64,000 bases of DNA from Camellia lanceoleosa (taxonomy: Eukaryota > Streptophyta > Magnoliopsida > Ericales > Theaceae), in the NCBI GenBank assembly GCA_025200525.1, contig CM045759.1, positions 7,192,001-7,256,000 on the forward strand, in the 5' to 3' direction. Shown in pieces: positions 13,101-25,800 of the stretch. Position 1 is the first letter of the stretch; every line of letters begins with the position of its first letter. The translations under genes were made by a program, and so were the position numbers. Below the pieces are notes generated by a model that was given only the letters and a program-made list of their open reading frames with translations, was not told the DNA's origin and ran no database searches.

Positions 13101-16100
13101 CATGACAGAGTGGTATCAGAGTACGAGTTAATAACTCACGCACTTGTCCAAATGAGTAATAAGGTGTCTAGAAAAGACTCAAGGTGCATCCATCTAATAA
13201 GAACATGCTTGTGTGTATTAAGAATATGTGAATATATAATATATGAACTATTGTGCCTATGTGTATATGTGTGCAAATTTTAGTGTTTATTATAATGCAA
13301 GTTCATACAGATAATTATGATAACAAGTGTTGATGACATAGAATAGCTTACTACTACTCGACTGGACAGAATGGAATGAATGATCCATGATATGGCTGAA
13401 GCATTAAGGCAACAACAGCAACAACTGTCCCCACCTCCATTAATGCTTGTACTATCACCAGTACAAGAGTGCCAGACAAGTGACCGCACAATTGCTCTGA
13501 CCAAAGATTTCAAGAAGATGAAACCACTCTAATTATGGAGAGGAGTTGGTTCTCTAAAAGCAGAAACATGGGCTCTTGGCATAAAGAAATTGTTTGAAGT
13601 ATTTCCACGCACTGAAGCACAAAAAGTTCAGTTGGAGAGTGATGCCCGAAGATGGTGGATGTTGGTTAGGGATGAAAATGCAGGAGTTAGTTGGGTGCGA
13701 TTTTTAGAGAACTTCTACGAGAAGTACTTCCCTCAATGCATCCAAGATTGAAAAGTAACTGGATTTGAAGAGTTAAAGCAAGGAAACTAGACCGTAGCGG
13801 AATATGAGGCATGGTTCACTGAGTTGTCCAGGTTTGCATCGCATATGGTAGACATTGACTACAAGAAGGCAATGAAGTTTCAGGGTGGACTTCAAAATAC
13901 AATCCTGGAAAAAGGGAATGTTTTGAAGCTACTGAAATATGTGGATGTTCTTGATCGAGCTCTAATGTTTGCAATGATTTTGGTCTCAAATAATTGACCA
14001 TTTGAATAAAAGAGGAAACAACATAGTTCTTATTCTAGTAAGGGATCTTCGAAGAAGTAGAATTTGGAAACATCTAGCACCTCTAATTCCTCAAGAGACT
14101 CCAGACCGACATGTAATGAATGTGGTAGGAAACATCAGGGAGTTTATTACCGTACTTTTGGCGTATGATTTAAATGCGGAAAGACCGTACACATGGTCAG
14201 AGGTTATCCCCAAATTGAACAAAGAAGTGGAAGATCAGCTGCTAGTTCAACTGAATCTATCCCAATGGCAGAAAACACTACAAGACCTATTGCTACAAGA
14301 GACATACTACGACAATGGAGAGTTTGGGCACTCGTCCTACGTAATACATAAAATACCGAGGTCGTTGTCTTAGGTATCCATTATATTTGCAACCAAGATA
14401 TTTATGTATTAATTGATTCAAGTTCGACACATTCTTTCATATCTACTATATTTGCATCTAGATTAAATAGACCTATGGAATCATTGCTTTATCTGTTGTG
14501 TATATCTGTTCTATCTGGGGAATCTGTTCTGTGAAATAAGTATTGGGCATGCTATGTTATTTGTAAATTTGTTGCCTCTTGATATTAGACATTTTGATGT
14601 GATTTTAGAAATGGTCTAGTTTTTTGAATACCGTGCTACTATTAATTGTTTAAAAAAACGAGTTTTGTTTAGACCACCGGGATATGATGAATTTGTATAT
14701 TTGGGTGATGGTGTAGTACTTCAGTCTTACTTGATTTTGGCAACGAAAACATGCAAACTACTTAAGAAGGGATGTCGGGGTTATCTGTGTAGAATTATGA
14801 CTAATCAATCCATGAATACTGTGTTACATGATATTCTTATTATTAGAGAATTTGCAGATATGTTTCCAGAGGAATTGGCAGGGGAAATAGTTGACAGGGA
14901 AATTGAGTTTAGTATTGAAGTCATGCCGGATACTCAATCTATTTCAAAGACTCCATACAAAATGTCAACTGCTGAGATGAAAGAACTGAAACAAAGTTAC
15001 AATATTTGCTTGGCAAGGGTTTTATCCAATCGAGTACTTCGCCTTGAGGTGCGTCAATTTTATTTGTAAGGAAGAAAGATGAAACTTTTTGTTTGTGTAT
15101 TGATTACCAAGAGTTGAACAAGGTAACAATCAAGACCAAATATTCTCTACCCCGTATTGATGACTTGTTTGACCAATTGCAGGGTTCACAAGTATTTTCG
15201 AAGATTGATTTGAGATCCAGGCACCACCACTTGAAAGTGAAAACTGAAAATGTTGAAAAAACTGCATTCCCAACAAGATATGATCATTACAAATTTTTAG
15301 TTATGCCGATTGGAGTGACAAATGCACCTGTAGCTTTTATAGACCTTAGGAACCGAATTTTTAAATCTTATCCTGATGGATTTGTTGTGGTATTATTGAT
15401 GACATATTGATTTATTCAAGAAGTAAAGAAGAACATGAACAACATTTGAGGATTGTTTTGCAAACACTTAGGGAGAAGAAACTATATGAAAAACTGAAAA
15501 AGTGTGATTTCTAATTGGACGAAGTTGTATTTCTATGATATGTTATTAACATGGATAGAATTTCAGTAGACCCTCAAAAGATTGAGGCGATTGTGAATTG
15601 GCCTACACCAACGAATGTAACGAAAGTCTGGAGTTTCATGGGATTAGCTGGGTATTATAGAAGATTTGTGAAAGACTTTTCAAAGATAGCTATATCACTT
15701 ACCCAACTTATTCGAAAGTGATAACCGTTTGAATAGACTGATGAAAGGGAATCCGCGTTTCAAGAACTAAAAATAAGACTAATCACAACATCGATTTTGA
15801 CCTTACTGTTAGGTACGGAAAATTTTGTGATTCATAGCAATGCTTCTTACAAGGGTCTGGATTGTGTTTTGATGCAGAATGGTAAAGTGATAGCATATGC
15901 ATCTCGACAATGGAAACATTATAAAAAGAACTATCCGACTCATGACTTAGAATTGGCCGCATTTGTTTTTGCTTTGAAGATTTGGCGCCACTATCTCTAT
16001 GGGGCAAGGTGTGAAGTTTATATCGACCACAAGAGTTTGAAGTATCTTTTCATTCAAAAGGAATTGAATATGCGCTAGAAAAAGATGGCTCGAGTTGATT

Positions 16101-16829
16101 AAAGATTATGATCTCCAAATTCAATATCATCCGGGTAAAGCCAACACCGTAGTCGATGTTTTGAGTAGAAAATCAATGGAGAACTTAGCATGTTTGATGA
16201 CTGAATAGAAAGAGATATTGAAGGACTTAGAAAGATCTGAGATTGTAGTGGTGTTACACGAATATGGTGGGTTGATAGTCGCTATTTTAACCCAACTGGC
16301 AATCATTAATGAGATTAAGCAAAAGCAAAGGGAGGATGAGTTCCTTGAAAAAGTGTTTGATGAATTTGAATCGAATCCAAAACTGGGGTTCAGTATTGAA
16401 AATGAAGTATTGAAATTTAAAAGAAGATTGTGTATCCTGAACATTTCTGATTTGAAAAAAAATAATTTTGGAAGAAGCTCACAAGTCAAGGTTTGCAATG
16501 CATTTGTAGCGACTCTAATTTTTCTTAAGTCATTATTTATTATTATTATTACCTTATTTTATTTTTGAACTTAATGTGATATTTAATTAATTTAAGGTGA
16601 TATTTAATTATATATAATTAATCTGAATATTTATATTTATATATAGTTATATATAAAAAAAGGAGTGTTACATGTATTGATTTTATAAAGCATATTTATA
16701 TATGTTGTAGTTATTTAATAAAATATAATATAATCATAAATTAGGTTAATCATAAGGGGGTTGCCATTAAGAAAAGGAAAAAAAGAAAAAAAAAGAAAAA
16801 GAAAAGAGAAGGCTTTGTGGTATACGACA

Positions 16830-16871
<42 letters not shown>

Positions 16872-19800
16872 ATCAAAACCAAAGACAGAGTGCACGTCGA
16901 GAGAGAGAGAGAGAAAGAGAAAAGAGAGAGATGACTTGGAGAGAGAGTGGTGAGGCAGAGAGAGAAAAATAATAATAAAAGGATTAGGATTTATTTTGGT
17001 GGCTTCATTAATTCTCCAAATATTTCTTTGATCTTCAAAAAATAATTATGAATGCAAAACCCACTTCTTTTGATTTATGTTTATTTTGTTGTTAATATTT
17101 ATTTATTTATTTGATATTGTATTTGCATGAAGATGATGGATTGCTTTTAATTATTTTGATTAGTTGTGTATATAAGGTTTAGAGTTTTTATATGTATTTA
17201 TTTATGATTGTAATCACACTCATGGGTATATGAAATTAAAATAAATTAGAAATCCATAGATAATTTCGAATACTCTACCATGATTCCATGTATTAGTGTT
17301 TTATTTGAGTGATGGTAAGAAAGAGTGTATAAGAAAAAAAAAAAAAAAAAAAAACGAGGATTATGAGATTTATTTGAATGCCTTAGGCTCGGCATTGCTA
17401 TATTTGTTCTTATGAATAGATTAGAGATTGTGCATATATATTGTTGCTTCATTCTCAGGAGTAGACGAGTGCTTTGATTTATGCGTGTACGCATATGCTA
17501 ATCGTCCAGGCAGTGAGGGTCAAACTCTGGACGATATCCCTGTGCAAGTTTGGCTTCGGAGCGGCGTTAGGTATACGAGAGGCACATGGGATAGATGTGT
17601 AGGTCGGAAGTGAAGGGCTGAAGTGGTGAAGTTAAGGAATAAAGAATTAAATATGAGTTTATTGGTATAGTGTGAATTGTATTGATTTGTATATCTTGAA
17701 AAATAGTAAACAACTTTGATAAATTATGAAATTTGCACAGAGGCATGTATACGTCATTCTAGACAACTTTCGTATTTTAACTTTTTACTAAAAAGATCGA
17801 TTAGAACTTATAATCGGATGATCTTGGTTATAATAGTTTTTATTCACTATAGCAATGCAGACTTTAGATGCTATTTTAACACTCGAAGTGAGCTCATTTT
17901 TATTGATTTTGCGCAAACTCAAGTAAAATATTATTCTAAACACTTTTTGTGTTTTGAACTTGTCCAAAACAAATCATCTTAGGGCAGTTTCTTTTCGTTT
18001 TTAGTTTCAGATTTTTTGATCGAATTTCATCAAGGTTTTTCTATTAAGTTTTTTTCTCAACCTATTCAGTTTTTACTAAATTTGTTTACGCTGCCTTTTA
18101 GGAAATTTGATTCTGTACAACTTTTATTTTTTAAGTTTTGGTCAATTCAAATTATTTAAGCATGAAACGGTTAATTTTTGTGTTTCTTTAGCATATTACT
18201 GTAACACGTCCGCGAGGGACCTCGCGCTACAGTTCGGACTCGATGTTGTGTCGGTTCTAAATCTGAACCAAAGAGTCCAAATCCGGCAAATCGTTTGAGA
18301 AAACAGATTTTTTTGAAAAGTAGTGCCAAACATGGACTGCTTTGCGGACATGAGTCGCCACCTAAATATTTTTAATTGGGAAATTTAGGAAACCCGACTC
18401 AAAGTCAAGGCCACATGTCCGCTATCACCAAAGTGGTCTTGGCTCGAGCTTGGGTACGACGGGGAAGGTCATATGAGCACCCCTTTCACGTCCAAGACCG
18501 GCCTCTACTAACTGTGATATCCAATTTTGAAAACATTATATGCTCTTATTCCAATTATTAGCCTAGAATTACTATGTTATGCGCACGGCAAACAAGTATA
18601 GACTAGATTGCCTAATTTGGGAATAAACATTGCATATCCGTTTTGTCTCGAAAAACGTGTTTAGATTTTGCTACTCGCGAGTAGGCTAAAATTCGGATTT
18701 CAACGGGTTATTCCAACTCAGGCAATCCGACCTCCATCCACAGGCATTCACACAGTAATATCACATAAGCATTTAGCCGCATGGCATATCTTGTCATGGT
18801 AAACATTCACACGCATGCGATATGCTAAAGCCATAAAAACTTACATCAGACTCGTACAAAAACAAGAAACTAGTTAGCAAACATGCATGACCTAGTTCAT
18901 GTTAAGTGGCTAATGCAACGCAGGCATAAATGCAATCTAGAGTAGGCTCGGCTAACCCTAAACATGGCATGTGGAATGCGCGAATAGCACGTATTCAATT
19001 TCAAATTGAGAATTGCAATGCAGTTTGTATGATGTACCGAGCCCGGTGCATGTAAACAAATGCATGAATGCACACATGCATTGCATAAGGTATGCTAATT
19101 TAAATGTGCCCTAATCTACCAACATAAGCGGGTAAATAAAAGGGTTAGAAAGAAATGGGGGTTGGAAGACATACACCCACTCACGCACACTTATTACATT
19201 TTTGCCCTCGCTCGGAGGGACCGAAATAATAATACAGATTAATTAACTACGCAAGCTAATTAATTATTACAAATTAACTAAATTAATTCACAAATTGACT
19301 AAGTTAATTAAAGCGTTGAGCATACTCGGGAAGAGGGCTCAAATCTGTGGCGCAGAATCACTCGGAATCGCCTTTGTCATGCAAGTGTGCCTCTGTTTTT
19401 CCTGCTATCCTTCTCGAAAATTTCCAAAGTCCAGAGTGCCTCTCGGGACATTGGGAGTACCACCGCCAGAGCAGAGCACCACCGTTAAAGGATATGGCCA
19501 CCCGGCTGAATGAAGCTATCGGTGCCAATTGGTGCCGGTCGATTAAACAAGGCCTCTTGATGCCGGGCAAAATTCGCTACCGAACCTGCAGACCCAATGA
19601 CGAGGACAACAAAATGCATGGCAGTGTGATTCAAGGTATTTATGCACTACACACACCTTTTATCATGTTATTGACTCAAAGGGGCATGTGCCTCGATTCC
19701 CAGACCACCAATCGCGCATTTCCATGCGTGATGGTCCTAAGAACCAAGAACGCAACTTCACTTTCAAATGCATGCAATGCAAACAAGCAAACAAGGGTGT

Positions 19801-22800
19801 TCAACCTCCATCATACTTCACTTCAAGAGGCCAAACATGCACAATACGAATGCAACCCTAAACATGTCAACTAGGCATGCAACATGGACTACGCGATGTA
19901 CTTGTGCGAGGCATACAAGCAAGCATGCGAATCAATGAGGGATGGACTTAGACATGATCTAGGCAGCTCCTATAGGCCTAAAATCAGTAACCAAAATGCC
20001 TACAATTGGGGACTAAACACACACACACACATGCACATGTTAAGGTACCAAACCCAAGACATAAACAAGCTACGTTCAAGCACACTTGAGATGACTCAAA
20101 CATGGACTATTAGCATGCAACTTAGGCTCTCAAATCATTTCACACATGATGCCAAATCATGCAACAAATCAAATCAAACAAAGCATGCGAATAGCCTAGG
20201 CTTAAGGCAAGCTAATAGGGCATTAAACCACACTTTGCACAAGCATACATGGCATGCACTAATCAACCTAAAACAGGTTTCTAGCATGTCAAAACAAAGC
20301 CAAATGGCTACTTAGATGGCATCTAAGAGTCATTAATCAAAGGCATGCATTGAAACCAAAACAAGGGGCATACAACACATGCTCCTAAAGCATTAACAAG
20401 ACCACTAAGGCAAGGATACAAGCACATTATAAGGTCTGAAATAGCATGTAAGAGGGTTCCAAACCCTTGAAAACATGAAGGCAATGCATCCTACACATGC
20501 ACCTACTTGAAGCATACAAGCTACAATGCAAAGGGATTATACAAAGCATGTCAAGATTGACTCAAACGACCATGGACAGAGCTAAACCATGGCAAAATAA
20601 GCGTACAAGCTTCACAAACACAAGTCTAAAACATGCTAAAAATAGGGGCACACTTCCTAGACATGTTAAGGCAATAAGAGGCATTACAAGGCAACTATAC
20701 TAAGCATGCATAGGAGACCAAAACCGACTTGAAAACATGTTATATCACGGTAATATAAGCATGGAAAACAAGCCAAACATGCTCAACACACACTCAAGCA
20801 TAGACTCACTTAAGAGACCAAAACATGCCCTTTTCAAGGACATCAAGGAGAGGGGGTGACCCTCCCCTTTTTGAGACTTCAAGGCATACTCTTCACCACT
20901 GAAATCCCTCAAGATTTCAGTGGTGAAGAGATCCTATCATCAAAATCTCGGATCTCTCACAAAATAGCACAAAAAGTGCCATTTTCAAGGTCTAAGAGTG
21001 GTCAAACTTGCTCAAACCACAAAACACTCTTAATGAACAATAAAGAGGGCCTAAAAATAGAACTTTTATGTGTTATATACTAAACACAAAAACAGTTCAA
21101 AGATAGGTAAAAACAAGGTGCAAGAATGGGGTAAAAAGAGCTAGTTTTGTTACCTTTGAAGACCTCTTCAACAATGGTGACCTTGATGCCTCCTTAAGCT
21201 TCAAACCAGCCAAGAACACCAAGAACAAGCCCTTAGCACCTCAGTTCCAAGAGGAAGGTGAAACACTAGGTGTTGGTGAGCAATAGTAAGTCACAAACAC
21301 CTAGTGTACAAAAATAAGAGAGAAAGAGAGAGATAGGATAGATATAGAATTTCTAACCTAAAACCAGAGCTCAACCCTCTCCTAAAATGTCTAACTCTCT
21401 GATTTTGCTAACCCTTGAGCCAAGAGAAGAGCCTTCTCTTTATAGGCAACAAAGACTTACAAACTAAGTCATTCAAGGGCTCATCCCTCCATACACGTGT
21501 ATGGAGGAGTAACAAACTAAACATTGTCTAAAAATATCTCGTAAATCACCGTAGAAGTGAGTGGCTAGGCAAAATGGTCATTTTGCCAAAAAGAGTGCCG
21601 ACCGGCACAAAATAGTGCCGACCGGCACAATATAGTGCCGGTGGCAACACCAGCCAGCCGGTGGCCTCTAGCCATAGCCGGTGGTATGTGGGGATACCTC
21701 AGAAGGCATTCCCTGCCCCTCCAAGGCAAAGCACAAGTGTTTGGTGTAAAACCAAGCACAAAACAGTCAAGTTCGGAGGTCCTGAGGCAAGGCGCGTGAG
21801 CCGAGAACTCCGGGAACTCCAAACGAACGCAAACATGGATAATCACTGAGCGTTCAAGCGGTGACGTCCAAGTCTTGAGGACAGTCAAAAATGGGGTGTC
21901 TACAATTACTTATGATTAAATTATACTATCTTTGTTTTTTTACAGAATGGTAGGTCTTACTAACTTTTTATGCAAGGTTGACCCACCATATTTTTATTTT
22001 TATTTTGTTTATTTTATACTCAATTTATATTTAGCTATGTACGGGGTAAGAAACTAAATGCCACCATATCTCGGGAAACTACCCATTCGTCTCGGTGTAG
22101 GTGGAACTACTCGTCTTGTCCTGTAACAAAAATTAAATATACTTTTGTTTGTCTGGTGGACACGTGGGTGTCAAATCTTGTACTCAAACCAATATACTTG
22201 TATACTGTCCCGTTTTGTCTCTTGGCATCTTAAGTGCGTTCTGTTTGAGCGCAACCGAGCTTCCTTTGCAGGATTAATTGGGACTACGGTGGTGATGAGA
22301 AATAACTATAATTGCTGGACATGTCTTTTGGACTTCTTTTGTTTTCTGGAGTTTAGGGTTGATATTAGTTTATTTATTAAATTTTTTTTCTTTTTTATGA
22401 CCTTAGTATTTTGACAATTTGGCATTGTGGGTTATTTTTCAACTTTACATTATTTAAGTTATTTTGACTAGTTGTTGCTATTTTAATAATGGAGGAATTA
22501 TATAGTTATGAATCTATGATGGATAGTTTGGTTGGCGTTTATTATTATTTTTATCTCTTGTATTTTTTTTTTGAGCATTGAAATTTATTTAAATCTTATG
22601 GAGACGAGAATAGTTAGATTTTGTTTTACCCCAAGGATTTGGATGATGGAACATTGATTGGTGTTTAGTACTAATTTAATATTTAATTGTCTAAATTTTG
22701 GGGCGTGACAACATCCGGGCAATAACAAAATGTATCGGGATTTGAAACAAAATTATTGGTGACCTAGCATGAAGAAGTTAATTGCAGAATATGTGTCTAA

Positions 22801-25800
22801 GTGCATTCAATGTCAACAAGTCAAAGCCGAACACCAAAAAGCCGACAGGATTACTTTAGCCTCTCTATATTCTAGAATGGAAATGGGAACACATAACCAT
22901 GGGTTTTATTGTTGGTCTACCTTGAACACCTAGAGGTATGAACTTTATTTGGGTTATTGTGGATAAGTTGACTAAATCTGTACATTTTCTACCTGTGAGA
23001 ACTGTTTATGATGCTTATAGATTTGCCACTATTTATATCGATGAGATTGTTCGGTTTTATAGAGTTTCAGTATCTATTGTTTTAGATAGGGATTCGAAAT
23101 TTGTATTTAGATTCTGGAAGAGTCTTCAAAGGGAAATGGGAACAAAATTGAGGTGTAGTACCACTTTTTATCCACAAATTGACGGACAATCAGAGAGGAC
23201 TATATAGACCTTGAAAGATATGCTCCGAATGTGTGCTTTAGATTTTAAGAGGAGTTGGGAAATCTACTTATCGTTGGTAGAGTTTTCTTACAACAACAAT
23301 TTCCATTCTAGTATCGGTATGGCACCGTACAAAGCCTTATATGAAAGGAAATGTAGATCTCCAATCTATTGGACAGAAGTTAGGGATAGAGTTTTGCTTA
23401 ATCCTGAGATTGTGCAAACGACCACCGAAAAGATTAAAGTCATTCAACAAAGGCTTAAAACTACACAAAGCTGACAAAAGAGTTATGCGGATCATAAAAG
23501 AAGGGCTCTTGATTATAAAGCCGGTGATCATATATTCATTCGTGTGATTCCAATGAAGGGCCAATCGAGATTTGGCAAGAAGGGCAAGTTATTACCCCGA
23601 TATATCAAATCGTTCCAGATTTTGGAAAGGCTTGGTCCAGTTGTATACCAAATTACTTTACCACTAGGAATGGAAAAAATGCATAATGTGTTTCACGTAT
23701 CAATGTTTAGGGGCTACCTCTAAGACGCATTTCACGTTATTGACTATCATCGAATAGCTCTCGATGATAATGTGGAGTATAAAGAGAAACTGATCCAAAT
23801 TCTTGACCGGAAAGTGAAACAATTGAGGAATAAAAAAATTTCTATGGTAAAAGTAGAATGGAAGGAATACTATGGCACAGAAGCAACTTGGCAGAAAGAA
23901 GATGAAATAAGGCAAATGTATCTCAAATTATTTCCGACACAAGGTAACGTAAGTTTGGAGGACCAAACTTTTTAAAGGAGGGAAGATTGTGACAATCTCA
24001 TCACGTATTATGCTTTTAATTCTTTTATTTTGAATGTGCTTATGTGATTAGTGTGAATTTGGATAATTTGATTTTTGAATTCATATTTGTTAACTGTAGA
24101 GATATCTGTTGCAATTTCTGTCGTAATTTGAAATTGAAGGCCTTAATAGCGTCAGAAACCGAAATTGAGTAGTTTACTGTGATTGGCATAATTTTTTAGC
24201 CTAATAGAAAGTTTGATTAAAATTTGATTCAGTTTAAAATTAATTAGATTAACTTAATTTGATTAAGTTTTGTTTGATTAATTAACTTAACCCTTGATTA
24301 GTGTATTAAGTTAATTAAGCGTATATATATGTTAAGTTGAGAGTTTAACTCATATTTTTACACTAAAAAATCTAAGGAGAAGCATTCTAGAGAGAGAGAG
24401 GTAGAGTTCATTTAGAGAGAGAGATGGTTCGATCATGAAGTTTTGGCTTGAAGGTTAGAAAATTGAGTAGAGGGACTCAAGAATTGGCTAATACAAGTGT
24501 CATTGAAGACCTTAGGTAAGTTTTTGAACCTTAATTTTTGAGATTAAGTCATCAAAGACATGAATCCAAGAAGATCATATGATTAAATACAAGAAATGAG
24601 CTAAGAATGAAGAATTTGGTGCTAATTCATACATGCGTGCATAATTTTGGTTAGCTTCATCATTTTAATCATGATTCATGTCATCTAAGCTTGAATTGAA
24701 GTTATTTCATCCATGCATCCATGATTCATAAGGTTTTGAAGTTAAATTCCATGTCTTGAGAGTTTTGGGAAAGAATTTGAAGCTAATTGGGTCATGTATG
24801 GTGAAATCATGAAGTTTTGGACTTTGAATTTGCAAATTGGTTTTGTATCCATGCTTATGGTTGTATATTTGAAGATAAGAGCATATCATGCAAGCTTTCA
24901 CACTTTGAATAAATGTGTTGAAGTTCAAAATCAGTTTTGGAAAACCCAAAATTTGACCTCAGCTCTCGAGCAAACAGGTTGTCACTCGAGCGCACATATC
25001 ATGCATTTAATATGTTTGTAGACATTTGCAGTTGGCTTGAGCGACCAAGTTAATGCTTGAGCGACAACATTTTAGTTTGCATCTTGGCTCGAGCGACCAT
25101 CGAGCCTAGATTCAGGCCATTTAGTACTTTTGCAGACCATGTGGTCTGCTCAAGCGACCAATGTTGTACTCGAGCGAAGTGTCCTGTTTCAGCGTATTTT
25201 GAAGTCATATTCTGTTCACAATTCTGTTCTCATTTCTTTCTGAGCATTCTTAAGCATAAATTGTGCTTCCTAAATGAATTAATGAGTTGGAATAAAGCCT
25301 AAGAGAATTGAATAAGTTAGAGAACGGCTCGCTTAAGAAATATGATTCAATATGTGTATGTGTTATGAGTTGTGTAGGTTCATTCGCGAAGCTGTATCAG
25401 CAACCAAATCATTATGAGTAATATCTTATCTTATTTTTTAAATGATACTAATGTGGTAAGTTTTCTGAACTTATTATTTTGTTTTACGAATGAGACTTCA
25501 ATCCATCTGATTCGTAAAAGATTTATAAATGTGATTGACAAGCATGAAAGTATATGATGGACCTAAGGTCATTCTATACAAACAAAATCGACCAGAGGTC
25601 ATTCTATATATCTAATGAAATGAACCTAAGGCTGTTTCAATTATTTGATTTTCCATACATCTGATAAGTCTAAATATCTGTTATGTATTGACCTAATGGT
25701 CATTTTATGGATGTAATTGAATAGACCTGAGGTTGTTATACCTGAGATCATTCCGAAAAATATGATCTATTCTGCTCTGTATCTGTGTATATGTTGGATC

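Noticed and set aside
19347..20315. ORFs of 175 and 143 codons inside the 3.7-kb solo LTR
   Set aside because: They lie wholly within an LTR bounded by a perfect TSD, with His/Thr-rich low-information translation and no family resemblance.
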